Shown: piece by piece, positions 37,817-51,540 of the stretch | Position numbering within the stretch: position 1 is the stretch's first letter | How the letters are laid out: every line of letters starts with the position of its first letter | From: Termitomyces sp. T153 | Taxonomy: Eukaryota; Basidiomycota; Agaricomycetes; Agaricales; Lyophyllaceae | Direction: 5' to 3' | NCBI GenBank assembly: GCA_018296165.2 | Contig: JACKQL020000030.1 | Location: 1 to 64,000 of the forward strand | DNA: 64,000 nt | Made by a program: the position numbers and the translations under genes | The notes under the pieces: model-generated | The model's input: only the letters and a program-made list of their open reading frames with translations | Told to the model about the DNA's origin: nothing | Databases searched by the model: none

Positions 37817-40800
37817 ATGCCCCCAATCACGACAAACGAATCTCAGGAGCAGTCAACGTCGACGACCTCGTCAATACTCAAGGAAAGGAGGTTCAAGTTG
37901 AGTAGGTATGCATGATTTGCTCTACCCTTTTAGACTTGGGCGTCAAATACTTTCTTAACCTTGGAATCGAATAGGGCTTGTGATCGATGTCGGTGAGCGT
38001 ATACTCTTTATCAGTCTTCTCTAGATATAAGTCTAATTTGGGCTCGACACAGACGGAGGAGGATCAAGTGTGATGAGGGCCACCCGTGTCAGGCATGTCT
38101 TACGGCCAACTCTGCCTGTACATTCGAGGAACCAGGAAAGAGAACACATCCTCACAAGTCCAAGTGAGCGCTTTTCAGTCCAGATTTGTTTTCCTGGATC
38201 TTTTACAGTCTTGTTTTTAACGTCGCTCAGACGAACAGCGACCCTGGAGGACCGTATGCACCATTTGGAGACTCTCATACAAGCCATTCCGCCTGCGGTG
38301 TTTGCAGCGGGGGGCATAATACCATCCAACATAGGACAGCAGTCCTCCACAGAAGCTGCTGCTAGCCCTGTACTACCTTTTGCGTTCCCCACACAATTTT
38401 CCTCAGGCGTTCCCCCTCCATCTTTGCATGTGTTTCCCCTCACAAACCCATCCACACATTTCACTCGTGATTCTAATGCCAATGGGGAACAGCATCATGG
38501 AACAGGTTCTTCGCTTGACTCTAATCACAAGATGACCCCGGATCAGCTCGCGGAGGAAACGTCGCATATGTCCCTCGCCGCCTCATATCTTTATTTTGAC
38601 GACGAAGGCTACACCCGATGGCAGGGCGAAACGTCTGGACTTCCAGTTCTTGACCTGCTTGTTGAACGCCACACCCCGTCCTCCAATCAAGAAAAATCGG
38701 CGCCGACGCCAGATAGTTCTCCGTCTAGCAAACTTGATAATGCGACTAATTTGGACTGGTTCCCCGACCGAAAGCCCCGAAGAACGGATCTCAACCCCCA
38801 GACATTATGGCGTTTGATGACTTCCTACATTGTCCCGGAACTGATGGATAGGTGACATATACTTTCCTCTGTCGTCTGAAGAACATATTAATATCGAGTT
38901 TAGTCTGGTACAGTGCTATCTATCAACCTCCTATTACATTCTTCCTTTCCTCCATGTTCCAACTTTTCTTTCTGTAAGTCCACTCGGTTGCAGACATGGC
39001 TTCTTACCGAGCTCCTCTTAGGACTACGGAAACCCAGAAAAATGGGGTGAAGCGGGTTTTGCATCGTTTATCGTTGCGGTTTGTTGCTTAGCTTCGCGAC
39101 ATATCGACGATCCCCGTGTTCGTTCCAACCCTGCTGATGGTATATCTTCAGGAACACACTGGTTCGAATTATTTGGACGTCTTAGAAACCTTCCCATTGC
39201 CGATCGGCCCACGTTGTATAATATACAAGCAAATCTCATCGCTGCTGTATACGCTGTCGGTTTAGGGAAGCTTTCGAAAGGAGCTGCTCTTCTAGCAGAG
39301 GCTGTAACGATGTCCATCGATGCTGGTCTCCATCGTTGCGCAGATGATTATGATCTCTTCGACCCTATTGAAGATGAAGTCAGGAAACGTACGTTCTGGT
39401 GCGTATATATCTGGGACAAGCAACTAAGCGCCCATTTCGGCCGACCGCCTTTGTTACGCCTCAGAGATTGCGATGTGTCAGAGCCAGCACCTGTGGATGA
39501 CGAGTACATCACTCGAGATAGCGTAGGGACGCCTCCGCCTGGAACAGAGTGCAGACTCACCGCCTTCATATGCTCCCTGCGAATTATGGTTGTCATGGAG
39601 TCCGTCCTTGATGTTCCTCCAGTACGGAATTATGGTGACTCTTCGTCATTCCTGCTACGTGCGACACACGTCCTGTCGGGGTCACGAAGATTCAGAGACC
39701 TCCGAGACGAGGAAGCATTGTTGGACGATATACACCGCAGCATACCCCCTTACTGGCAACATACTCCCGAGACACTGGCGAGTGAGGATATCATCCGGCT
39801 TACGCAGGCCGAAAGATTGCATTGTGCAGAGCATTTCGCGCGGCTGTTGATCTACCGCCATAGGTTCTCAGAACTCATGGCCGAGCGGACAAGTGGAGGG
39901 TCGGATGAAACAGCTGGTGAACAAGAGAAAGCAGCTCTTATTGCAGCACAAGCTTCGGCTCTTCGAATCATCACGACTCATCTACAGGTCGCAAAGAAAG
40001 GCCTGATGACCTACTGTATGTTTGGTCTTTGTCTTTGTTCTTCGAGTCGAAGCGGCTTCATACTGATGTTTCCATAGATGGAGTACACGTGATTCATCAG
40101 TTAACACAAGCTGGAAGGACACTCGTCGCCATTTTGCTTAGCTGTAAGACAGAAGAATTACAGCATCTGATACCCCCAGGTCTCGACGCCCTCCGTTCCT
40201 GTGTCGGCTTGCTACGTAGGTTCAGCGGTCGCTATGTGTGCGGACTTCGGTCCGGTGATCTCATGGAAGAGTTTTGTCGACGTACAAGGTTTCCCTTCAA
40301 CTTCATTCTAGTTTATGCTCACTCTCTTCACAGTAACACATATTCCACTGGAGACTACACAGAGAGAACCAAATGCTAGTAACCGACCGCCTTGGATACG
40401 TCCCGTGCGGAAGAAGAGCGCGGCGCGTTCAGTTGGCACGGCGAATACGGACTCGCCTCCACAGCACAGTAGCCCTGAAGGCTTCTCTACGACAGATTTC
40501 TTTGTAGATCCTCCCAAAAATGGGTCATCGCTCTTTGTGTCATCTCCTCCTGTCCCGTCAGTTACATCACCTATGAGCCACACCCAGCCCCAGCTATTCT
40601 CGCCGGCAAATCAACCACAAGCGCAGTTTATGGACACATCTGGAATGGGGTTCGACATGATACGGGAAGACTCACAGATGTACATGCCTCCGTCAGACAT
40701 GATGGGACTCTTTGACGATGGAGTTGATGTCCAACAGCTTTTTGGAGGCGTGTTTTCAGCGCAGCAGCCACAGTCGTCCCGGCCTTCACAGCTTCGGGGT

Positions 40801-40881
40801 AGCTCGACAATGAACTTGGACAACGAATCATTCGACAGTCCTGGGTTCATGAAACCAAGTGGACTGACTACCTCCCCATAG
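37817..40881 (+). CDS. fungal Zn2Cys6 transcription factor
   Basis: The eight-exon model join(37817..37905,37975..37992,38053..38163,38231..38851,38904..38973,39022..40015,40078..40281,40334..40881) gives 884 residues in phase. The DNA-binding domain is complete: C32-x2-C35-x6-C42-x5-C48-x2-C51-x6-C58, within [20 protein letters not shown]. It is split over three exons, one of only 18 nt. A short coiled dimerisation element follows ([16 protein letters not shown]). The central region, residues about 270-600, is the fungal-specific transcription factor domain ([59 protein letters not shown]). The C-terminal ~180 residues are Pro/Ser/Gln/Met-rich, as in activation domains. The donor at 40282 was chosen over a nearby one at 40289 because only it keeps the last exon open. 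The target genes are unknown. Confidence 0.92.
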
Positions 40882-41622
40882 CGATGTGTTTCTCGTCTAT
40901 AATCTATGGACAATTTTTGCTATCGATCGGTCCTTGCAAGGATTTATTATCAGAAGTTGTAGGAATTGTATAGTATTTGTATTCATCCTTGGCTGGTAGC
41001 AGAAGTGACGGCAAAGCATCGTAGGTGGAGACTGGACTTATACTTATACATATATACACAATAACGCAATGTCCCGTTGCCGTCAAGCATTCGCCAGCTT
41101 TCGTGGCGGGAGGGTTGTTGGGGTTGCCTTTGATGGTCATTGATGAAGGTTCTGATCGATCTAGAGATCTGATCATGATCCCGGTTTGACCTTTCGTTTA
41201 TTCTGTCCCTTTTTGGAAATGATTCCCCTTTCAACAGCCTTCAACTTGCAATACTTCAAAGGACAACGCAGTCCCCTCATACAACATCCTTTCTGGACTC
41301 TGTGAGAGGAGTCGGTATTGGCGAAACAGCATAATATCGTCTAATTTTCATCTCTATGGGCCATCATTAAGCCACCTTGACAACTTCTTATCGAAGATAA
41401 TCTTGCAAGACTTCTAACAATAGCATCGAGCATCAACGAACACGTAGGACAATAGAGACGATGCGACATGGGTTAGTGATGCGGTATCGGCCATCGAATT
41501 GTTTCTTTTGTTTTCCCAGCTGATCTATTGTGATCTCATGCCAGAGCCAATGAGGCTACTTACCTCTATAAAATGCTTGCGTTGCGATTTACTCCTCATC
41601 CTCACCCCACTACACGTCCACA
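40882..41622. other. intergenic, promoter of the F-box gene
   Basis: No gene was recognised. Short minus-strand frames at 40904-41234 show no family text. Confidence 0.4.
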
Positions 41623-43508
41623 ATGACCTACGCCTACCTAGACCAACGATGTCCCTCACCGATCCAGACGCTCCCGGTCGAACTTTTGTCGTATATCTTC
41701 ATACTGGCGGCACATGAAGTAGATGAAGACCAAGGGTTTCCTATTATCGACGCCGAAACAATCAAGATACCTTTGGTTATCTCCAGAGTTAACCACCACT
41801 GGCGTAACGTTACCCACGAAACCCCGTATCTGTGGACGAGCCTCTGTGTGACTGGAGCGCTGATCCAGTCTAAGGCAGGACAAGGTGGTGACCTGGATAC
41901 AACCCATATTTCAACATATCTTACACTCTCTCAAAATCACCCACTTGACATCTTTATAGATGCTCGGGATGAGCGATGGGACTTTCAAGAACCAGGGTGT
42001 GTTTCTTTTCCGAGGGACGTGTCGAAGTTTTCTGAAATTATCTGTCTTTAAGTGTTGAAGACATCACTGAACATGAAGACCTCATGTATGAGCCGCCCTT
42101 CGGCCTTGCTCATATGCAAAGAACGATATCTCTTTTACTTCCTCATATGTTCCGGTGGCGCTCTTTAAGTATTTTGACCGATTTATGGGTTCAGATGTGG
42201 GTTGCGCTTCAAGAGATACAGCCTTTCATTACCGTTGATGGTGCTCCTTGTTTGGAATCTTTGACACTGATGCGTTGCAATGACTTCATAAGCTATTCGC
42301 ATACATTCGCACCCTCTGAAATGCGACTCCCCGCGTTCCTTGACATAAGCAACACTACAACATCCCATTACAATCTTCTACCCCGCCTTCGACATCTCAC
42401 TCTCCGTGGCGTTCATCTCCACTGGTCGTCGCTCTCATACATCCTGTCTAAGGCTGATCATAGCCTCAGGAAGCTCGATCTATCATCGCATTGCTTGGAT
42501 GTCCGTCCTACTCCCGGCGAATTCCACCAGCTTCTCTCACAGTGCCCTCATCTGACGAGTCTCGTGGTGAAGGGATCCGGCCCTCTCACACCCACCAATA
42601 ACGGTAGAACATCCATCCTCAGTGAGGATATCCAGCCTGTCAATCTTCCTCGCCTCCGCGACATGACCCTCGGATATCGGTCCGTATTCGAAGGGAAAGC
42701 TATTCTCGAGATCATAGATGCACCTTACGTCGAGTCCCTCATCTTGGAGGATGAGAGTCACTGCTGTGCTGCTGAAGATCTCGATGCTGGCGGCTTGCTT
42801 ACATACATTGCGACTCGCAACATCCCTGAGCCGATACAGGACGATCATGACTCTTTCTTGATATACACCACGCTTGACGGAGAGATAGCTGTGGATAAGG
42901 ATGATTTCGTGATCCAGAAACCCAAATCGCCAACTATCGATCTTTCAGGCAACGCAGCGTCAAGGGCCGTCTTCCCACAGCTTCATAATCTCACGCTACG
43001 AGGGGTCGATGCTAACGAATCTGATATCCATCGCTTTCTGAACGCCCTCCAACATCTCCGCCGCCTCGAATTTCAAAACATGTCAATACGTTCTGTTCGA
43101 GCATTACATCCCCAACGAGCGGACCTTACCGAAGGCCCCGGTGTAATATTGTGCCCATGTCCACAGCTGCGATACTTATGTATCCGCAAAGCTGAGGACG
43201 CCCTTGAGGACTTGTTTTGCCTTATTGGTGCCGTGTCACGAGAACGATTCAACATCGGAGGATCAGCGCTACAGTCAGTAGACATCTATGTTAATTCAGC
43301 GCAAACGCACTGGGCTGTTGAAAATGTGATACAATTGTCCAATGTCGGGACAATGGTTAAAGTTATTAGAGAGGAGCCGCTATTCGACGAGGACGACTCC
43401 ATGGATTGCGATACGGATAGTGACTTGGATTCCGCGTTCGAAGCTGGAGGTGTGATCAATGATAATGGTTTTGATGCCCTCTATGGGGTATTATTACCTG
43501 TTCATTAA
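41623..43508 (+). CDS. F-box protein with LRR-like C-terminal region
   Basis: The model is join(41623..41996,42053..43508), 609 residues in phase across a 56-nt intron. Residues about 11-60 form an F-box (IQTLPVELLSYIFILAAHE, then ISRVNHHWRNVTHETPYLWTS), the Skp1-binding motif of SCF ubiquitin ligases. The rest carries irregular leucine-rich repeats (LPRLRHLTLRGVHLHWSSL, CPHLTSLVVKGSG, LQHLRRLEFQNMSI, CPQLRYLCIRKAEDALEDLF). An acidic stretch (DEDDSMDCDTDSDLD) lies near the C-terminus. Such genes occur in large families in mushrooms and evolve fast; the substrate is unknown. This copy is intact, in contrast to the decayed copy on the opposite strand just downstream, with which it converges. 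Confidence 0.88.
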
Positions 43509-43730
43509 GATCGTCTTGTTCTTATCTTTACTTTTTGATTGATTTAGTGTGCACGTAGAATGTAATACCATCTTACCAAGAGATCCTGTAAATGATCAAG
43601 ACGTGGAATCTTGTCGCAAATTAGAGTATTTCGAGAAAAGGGAGACTCTTGAAAACTACTAGCTTGAACAGCGAATTGCGGAGGATACAAAATTTGATTT
43701 GTTGGGCTAACCAGTTACTAGATTCTAATA

Positions 43731-45454
43731 TCATGGTCGTGCAGACTTCACATCTAAAGAAAACGTCATATATGACGATGGAGGCCTCCTGTGATAGCTG
43801 TACTGTAGCGCTTCAGCTGTCCATACTTTCTCAGGGTCTACATAAACATCCTTTACAACCTTCTGCAGCCTTTCAAGGGTGCTCAAACCTAATCGGATTG
43901 GATGCAAAAGATGGAGTTCACGAAGTGTGAAACCTATGCTTCCGCCGTTCTCTGAGAGTAGCCACCAAATCATCGAGGTCCATGTCAGTCCCATCAAATC
44001 AACAATAATGTGTCACCAGACACTGTAGTGCCTTGAATGGGAGCTTGGACAATTTGTCTGCAAATGCCAATCTTGCTTCAGAGGTGCTACTTCCTGTCCC
44101 CTTGTTCCCTAAGATCGAAAAGTGAGCACTCAGTGCATTTGAAAACACCTCTCCGTAGTACTCGACACTGATGTTTTTCAGATTCGGCAAGGTGCCAAAC
44201 AAGTCCCGCCAATCCTGATACTCAAGTACCAGAAAGGAGACATGCAGGGTTTCCAAATATTCTTTGGAAAATACGGTTTGAAACGCGCTCAGGATTGGAC
44301 GATGTTGTCGATCTGCTCTCCTGAGTCCTAGCCGGACTGTCAAGCAAGGAGCATCCGTAGGTCGTCGTAAGGAGGTCCCTGGATTCTCCCAGATCTCAAA
44401 TTGGATGCTCGAATTCACACGCCACACAGAGAGGCATCGAATATGTTCAAAATTATGCTGGGAGAGTACATATCCAAGATCTTGTACTCTATCGAGCATC
44501 ATCGGAACTTCGATACTTGAATCACGAGGAGGCCAAATATCCGCTTCAATCCTGAACCGTGGTTTGGGATAAGACAACGTAACATGGGAAAGTAGGGAAA
44601 TACACATGGGCAGACTGTCATTTAACTTTAGCTGATATAATTGAAGCAGATGAACTCTCTGTTGAGGTTTGGTGTGGGGAATGCATGCTTTGACCAGACC
44701 AAGGATGCGTAGAGTTGGCATAGCGCTAACTGCAGCAAGAATCAAACTAAGTGGTACAGACTTTGGTGGGTAAATCAATTTGAATGAAATCAGGTTCTGG
44801 AGAATATGAGAAGTCCATAAAATATCAAAATTCTCAAGGCGCAAAGAACGCAAACGAGGTGCGTGACCACCAAAGGCGTCGCCCAAATGTAATTATTACC
44901 AAAATAGAATGTACGAGGTCTTGCTGAAATCTTGAGCTGTTCTAGAAAAGGCGCAGGTTTCGACCGGACCATATAGGTCACAGCATCTGGCAGGTCAGAT
45001 GGTGGGTAATGGATAGACAACGTCCGAATTCTATGAACGTCGTTCAGAGCGATTTGGTCTAAGTCGTCAGCCCTTTGATTTGAGAATTTGTCGTCGAGTC
45101 TTATATCCAACGAATGTCCTCGAGCGCGGGAAACCATCTCTTCCTGCATGTTAAAGGACATCCGACTTCAGAAGGAACAAATCTCCATAGGCTAGGGCAG
45201 TCCATTGCAACTTGACGCCAGTGGACGCAGACATGGGTTACAAATAGCGAAGGCAAATTGCGCGTCCCTGCAACAAGTTCGAATACCATACACAGGATTT
45301 CCGATGGGATGCGCGCAGTGATACCAAGAGCATTATGCTGCATCTTCAGCATGCGAATAGATGCCTCCAGTTGCTTGATCTGCTGCCATATCGCGGTATA
45401 TGCTGCCTGCCGTATTGTAGGATCCCGGTGAGGTAGTGCGGAATCCGCAAACAA
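43731..45454 (-). pseudogene. decayed F-box/LRR gene
   Basis: The minus strand carries an F-box protein from ATG 45454: a short coiled helix (QQIKQLEASIRMLKMQHNAL), then F-box text IPSEILCMVFELVAG ... VCVHWRQVAMDCPSLWRFVP. The reading frame then changes at about 45160 (SEVG to MSFNMQEEMV) and again at about 44885 (FYFGNNY to LGDAFGGHAPRLRSL), without plausible introns. The LRR part ends at a TGA at 43999-44001. Family-like text resumes beyond it (MDLDDLVATLRERRKHR) and shifts frame once more near 43940 into FTLRELHLLHPIRLG ... VKDVYVD, the normal C-terminal tail of this family. Three frame changes and one stop make this a pseudogene rather than a single sequencing error. Confidence 0.75.
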
Positions 45455-48400
45455 AGCTTATGTCCCGCCGGAACCTCAATATCCAGTGATCGCAAGAGTC
45501 ATTACACACTTACACATGTCGAAAAGGTAAACTTGGACGACTGATTTGAGAGACCTATGTGGTTGATCGAGACGGTTGGTAATTCCGTTGCACGTACTGT
45601 CAGTGACCCAGATTTGAAATGTGACCTAGATATGAAATGGCGCAGGTAAAGGGTAAAGGCCACATACTTGTCACAATTCTCCTCAAATTCTTCTGTAGTT
45701 ATTTTCAGCAATGCCACACATATCATACATAGATCTTATGACTTAGATCCTATGTATGTGAACCCAAAAAAAGTAGCAAAAATCAAACTTGTGAGGATGG
45801 TCAAATTTTGCTATTTCATCTACTTTCATCTGTGTATTGTCAGCATGTTATAGGTCTAATTTTTCTCAAAGATGTCATGTAAGTGGGAGTACATAATATT
45901 TACTGATCCAGCTTAATTTGAACATCTATAATGTGTATAAGAGGGAGGAAGCAAGCTTCAAATGACAGAGGGAAGAATTGGTGTGATAAATATTTAAATT
46001 CAGCTTGGCATCCTACCTTTGCAGACCATGATGGCAGAGGCCTAAAGCTTGGCAGGGTCACATACTCATCACATTTCATTTCATTGTTTAAAACAAGGTT
46101 CATATCTCATGTCTGTCCATGTGTTATGTCCCAATCGGAACATAACACATATAACATGTACAGCCACATCTGATTGGGAAATTGGCAATAATCATCATCA
46201 TCATCATCATTGCATCATCACATTTGTTCATTAGTTATGTATTTGTATTCCACATATCTCTGCAATGCAAAAGACATCTGTGTTACACTACTTTCTGACT
46301 GGGCAGCATGTCTATTCCATCAAACCATGGAGGTGCATGCCCTGGTGCAGGGTGAAAGCCAAAAAATGCATCCTGTGAAGCCTCATGAAACCCTATCCCC
46401 TCCTCATTCACAAAGTCAAGGAAAAGAACCTGAAAGGCCCAAATCTCCATGTAAGTTAGAATTTTTTATAGGAGCTCTAAACTCATCAGATGTTTTTGCA
46501 GCCAATGTGATCCCAACAGATAAAGATAACACTCCTTTCAATATTTCAGAACAACCAGAATTGTTCAGTGGACCCTATATCATGGCAATGATGCTGGCAG
46601 GACCTTTGCAGTTGCTTCAAGTCCCAAAACAAGCCTCAGAACAGAAGCTCATGATAGATGGAAAGAAAAGGCACACCAAATGATGTGCAGCCTGCTGTGA
46701 TCACAACTGCTCACTCATAGAAACTTGCAAAGGGTTGGGGGTTGAGCTTGGTGCAGGTGCAAGGGACCATAGAAGTGCCATTAAGAATGTCTGGAATTCA
46801 AAGAGACAAAAGATGTAGTGGAGGAGTCACAATGGTTAAAGCTCTGTGAATAGAATACATGAATTATAGCATGACTTACTAGTGTACACCATAGATAGTC
46901 ATAACAGACAGTGGGCAAAGGTCAACATAACAAAACAAGGTTGACAAAGTTCTTTGGAGTTTGAAACAAGAGAAAAAACATAAACAAGGTTCAAACACAA
47001 GGACACACAATACCATATATGCCAACAGGTGATATAACCACTGAGCCACATAACCATTTTATTCTGCCTCCCTCTGGAAGTACTTATCAGCCCACATAAC
47101 AATCTTGAAAACTTGATTTATGGACAGACATGTTAAATGAGCCTAAAACAACCCTTCTATTGGAATGTCTCTGGCATCCTTCCTCAAATGAGAAAAAATA
47201 CAAAACTTGATGCACTCATACTTTGTATACTAGAGATGTAAGTTTCTTATTTTCCAAGGAATCTGGAGGATATTGATGAAAGCCAAAGTCATCCAAAATC
47301 TCATTTCATATCTGGGTTGCTGACAGTAGTCCCAGTCAAAATAAGATAGGGTGACATCAGTAGATGACATTGCATAATCCTAGGCAGTCAATATCTCTGA
47401 CTCTATTGCATAAGTCACATTTTCAAGCTTTGAAACTTAGCTAAAAATATGATGCAGTTGCTTCTTATTAGTTGTATACTCCCAACACCTAATATGATAA
47501 AGTGTATTAACTAAGGCAATGTTTATAAGCAAATTACTCTATGCCTTGCATAGGTCTGTGAAATTAGATCTTATGCACAAGACCAATTTTGACTATCTCA
47601 TTTGCAGCCTTGTGAAAAAGAGACCATTCTGCATTGGAGATACTTGGTGGTTGCTGATATTTGGAAAGTGCTGATTCCTGATGAATAAATGCCACCAGTC
47701 TGGCCACAGGCCTCAGGCTCTCAAGTTCATGACTGTCTACAGGTTCTTTCAGCAGAAAGTTCATCCTGGAGGCATTGATTTGTGCTGTGTCATGGCAAAC
47801 TTTAGGCAAGCAGTATTCAAAATTTCCTTCCACAGCACATAAACAAGAATTTTCATTGCTTTGCTTCTTTGCTTTTTCCTTTTTGAAAATTAGTTAGAAA
47901 AATATCCATATTGTCAAAGTTTCATTTTAGGGGATTTCTTCTAATATCAAGCAGTCAATTTGCCTCACTTTTGAGGTTAGAAGGATCTTGATCACTAGCT
48001 GCAATAAAATGATGTTTAATGAGAGTGTTATGTTCCATGATTTCATGGTACTTAGTTTCCAAGAATGGATTCAGGCTAAAGTGGCCTATTCAATTCCTCC
48101 AACTTCACCTTCTCAACAATAGCTAAACCATGCCTTGTATTTGCTCTTGAAGCTGTTATATATGCAGCAAATCTATCACTGTCAGGGGACTGCCCATACT
48201 GGACACCATTCTTGTTTCCTTCATTCTGAGCTGGCCTCTCCTTACCACCCTCCCATTTTCTAGAGACAAGTACTTTAGACTAAGGCTATCTAACAGTTAT
48301 ATTTCCATGTGGTCATGTATCCTGAGGCTGGAGATTGAGGCTGTTTACAATGAATTTCTATCTTTGGATCAGACTCTGGATTTAATTGCCATTTTTGGAG

Positions 48401-48840
48401 TTTAAGTTTTTCTGTTGTGCTTACAGTTGTTTCTTATGCTTCTGAAGCCTCTGAAGCACCACACCTGGCTTAGAGAGTTCCTCAGACTTGTTCTCTTTGG
48501 ATCTCCCTCTGCCAGATAAGTATTTATGGCCTGTAAACACTGTACAGTACTGGATAGACTTTGGATCTCCCTCTGTCAGCTGTGTGATTGATCCATAGCC
48601 TCCTGAGGTTTTGCTTACCCCTTTAGGGCACCAGAACACATGCAATGCATACATCAAAGCTCAACCAGTCTTTATGTAGAAGAGGACCCAGGCAATTTCT
48701 AGGGCATCAGAGGCAAATGCTTCACCACTTAGCTAAATATAGGTAACACATTGGAACAGCATCACTTTTTCCACTTTATATGTGGTTTGGTAACATCTCA
48801 AAATATATCTGTGGAAAGGTCAGCAGCTTCTCAGCTCATC
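45455..48840. other. start of the CpG-poor transposon island, unassigned repeats
   Basis: From about 45750 CG dinucleotides become very rare and TG/CA frequent. Several damaged open frames are visible (46318-46683 plus, 47564-47833 minus, 48421-48657 minus), but I cannot place them in a family. A 20-bp ATC microsatellite lies at 46191-46210. The stretch is probably made of old transposon copies. Confidence 0.5.
46191..46210. repeat. ATC trinucleotide microsatellite
   Basis: ATC is repeated in tandem over 20 bp, followed by imperfect continuation to about 46220. Confidence 0.9.
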
Positions 48841-48849
48841 ACCTTGCAT

Positions 48850-51540
48850 ATCCTCCCTCAGTATGTCATTGTATCCTCTGCCCTGCTAAATAAATTAATA
48901 CATATTTGAAGTTGCCTGACATTGTCAAACATTGGTACAAGGACATTTATGGAACCACTACAACTCCAGGTATCTTAACTCATCTCAGATGGGAATTAAT
49001 TCAAGCTGTTTGGAAACATTGCCTCACTGATGAGTTCAAATAGATATATAAAGAAGGCATTGTTGTAAAGTGTGGTGATGGAGGGAGTTTTTCTGTTATT
49101 CTGAAGATTACAAAGAACAGTAAGATCTATAAGGAACTTTAAATGGATTTATTCTTTAATTATGTTCTCAGTGGACTGCTGGCTGGTATCAAACAGATGG
49201 GCACATACTTATGTGTGACTTGTTGTATTTTGATGTCTCAGGTCTTATATGTTGGAACAAAGCTCCATGATATGATCTGGTCACAAAATCTGCCAATTGA
49301 TAGCAAGAAACATGGTTCTGACATACAAAAAGCAAGAAAACTCATCTTCACAAAAGGCTTTGTAGTTACTGGGGAAAAAATTGACTGTGTGATTGGTGAA
49401 TCTTTTGTTCCTATTGAGGTAAAGTTTTTTTTTAAAAAAAATTATATTGACTGACTGATCATCTTGAATCAGAATGCCCTTCTTCAGCTTTTACTTCCAG
49501 ATGACCACAATTATTTTGATCACTTTATTTTTATTTGTAATTTTATACATGAGTTTGAACTTGGTGTTTAGAGAAGTATATTTGAACATCTGATTTGAAT
49601 GCTGCATACATATAGACCAAATCATATTACAGAATTAGACTACAGGTGTGTTTCATACTTGTTAAGCAAGATGGATAATCTGAAGTATGTATCAAATACC
49701 ATCAAACTTTACCATTTGCATCCTCCACTATCTGTAAATTCCAAAATGAAGTATTAGCAATGAAAAGTTTTGCAGCAAGAGACCTTGAAGATCTTCTTCA
49801 AGTATAATCATTTGTTTGCATAGTATATTTATATTTTGAGTTTATAATTTCTCTCACCAAATGCTGCCCCATGTTTTGAAGGACTTTTCCAGAAAACAAG
49901 CCCAGCAATTGACAAACAAATTAAGGGTCTCTTATTTGTATGGCTGCTTGGCATGCATCTGCCAAAATGCATTTGCATGTAGACTGGTCACTTGAAATAT
50001 TTTGTAGATTTACAGCTACCTTTACTCAGCACCCTTCACATGTTTTCCACTGAAGTGTGCTCATACTTTGAAACAAAGGAAACATCAAAAGGCAGCTGCA
50101 GTAGCAAAGAGAACAGGAAAGACAGAGTCTTCTAAATCTGGAGCAACTGGATCTTTGCATAAAAAATGAGTCTTTAACCTTGATCATCCAAAAATCCATT
50201 CAATTATGCACTATCCTGATACAATAGAACACTTTGGCACTACAGACTCATACTCAACCCAGATTGTATATGATTTTGTTGATTCTTATTAGAATAAACC
50301 AATTCAATAATGCCAGGGTGAACAAGAGCACAAGCATGTCAAGGCATTTTATGCTCAAACAAACAAAAATCAGTTTGAGGTGCAAATTGCACAGCAGGAG
50401 TGACATGGAGCATGATCAAGGGCAATGGAACAGGCTATTCATGAGATCATTGAAAATGAGAAGCTCCCACTTACTAATACAGAAGATCATCATTATATTT
50501 CCAAGACAAAACAGACACCATTGAATCTCTGTAAATGGGTAAAGGATCATGAAAATGATCCAGCTATCAAGGCAAGAATTGACAGTTTCAGTTCAAGTTA
50601 AGAATTGATATAAACTTTTAGATCCAATATAAATTGAATGAGCACCTCTTGATACACCTACTCCCTTCTGACACTCAAATTACCAATGAAAATTGTGGAA
50701 GACTCATTATAAGGAACATCATGATATATGAACACAAAACTCTCTGTATCAATTATACAACCTATGATAATTGACATGACTAAGACACTGTTAATCCATG
50801 GCAGCAATATGATGTAATGGTTCTTGCAGACAATGATGTTCACCCCTAATGTATTTCAGAATTGTGAAGATCTTTCATGCTCTAGTATGGCTCAATGAGA
50901 GTAGGCAGGAGTTTCAGCAAGTTGAATGTCTATTGGGGCCAGTGGTATGGGGTTGATAATGATGCCAAGTCTGGATTTGCTGCCAAATTGATTTTGTTGA
51001 AGGAGAGGATGCTTTTGGATTTGTCAATCCTGCAGATGTTCTTTGTGCAGTCCATCTCATTCTATAATTTGCAGGATCTTGTACAAATAATTTGCTGACT
51101 CCATCTATGGCTCAATGCTTAGATGAGGCAAATTTGGACCATGAACAACTATGTTGAGATGTTAGTAATTCAGTGTATTTTTTTTTGTTCATTGATTACT
51201 CATGTAATTTCAGATTTGTGGATAGGGATACCTTTGTCTGATTTACTGGAGGTGGTATTGGATATTGCACTACAAGGGATGCAACACACCCTTTTCAAAA
51301 GGATGTAGAGAAAGGTTTTTCAATGGATGGATACTCATCTTCAGATACAGATGACTTGGAAACTTACAATCAGGATCAGAAAAGCACAAGTGATAGTGAT
51401 TCTGAAGATAGAAGTGAAGATAAAGACCTATATCAAAGGAGAATGAAGAAATAAGTGATGAGGATGAAGATGAGGATGAATTTTTTGATGATTCTTCAGG
51501 CTATGCTGCATTGTACTTCATGATAAGAAATAGCCCTATG
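48850..51540 (+). mobile_element. decayed Plavaka/KDZ-like DNA transposon (transposase relic)
   Basis: On the plus strand, pieces of one transposase appear in the right order but in shifting frames and with many stops. They are HLRWELIQAVWKHCLTDEF and GIVVKCGDG (48970-49100), LLAGIKQMGTY (49170-49210), LQLLLPDDHNYFDHF and HEFELGV (49480-49575), SFAARDLEDLLQ (49763-49800), and INYTTYD with MVLADNDVHP (50740-50850). Near the end are FVDRD, FTGGGIG and an acidic Asp/Glu-rich tail (51205-51500). This order and text fit the Plavaka-type KDZ transposases common in Agaricomycetes. No terminal inverted repeats were identified, so the boundaries are approximate. The copy cannot encode an active enzyme. 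Almost all CpG sites are lost. Confidence 0.7.

Noticed and set aside
40282..40333. Alternative donor at 40289 for the last intron of the Zn2Cys6 gene
   Set aside because: It leads to a stop after about 14 codons, while the donor at 40282 opens the full 183-codon last exon.
46191..46210. ATC repeats as a CRISPR-like array
   Set aside because: Simple trinucleotide microsatellite in a fungal genome, with no spacers.
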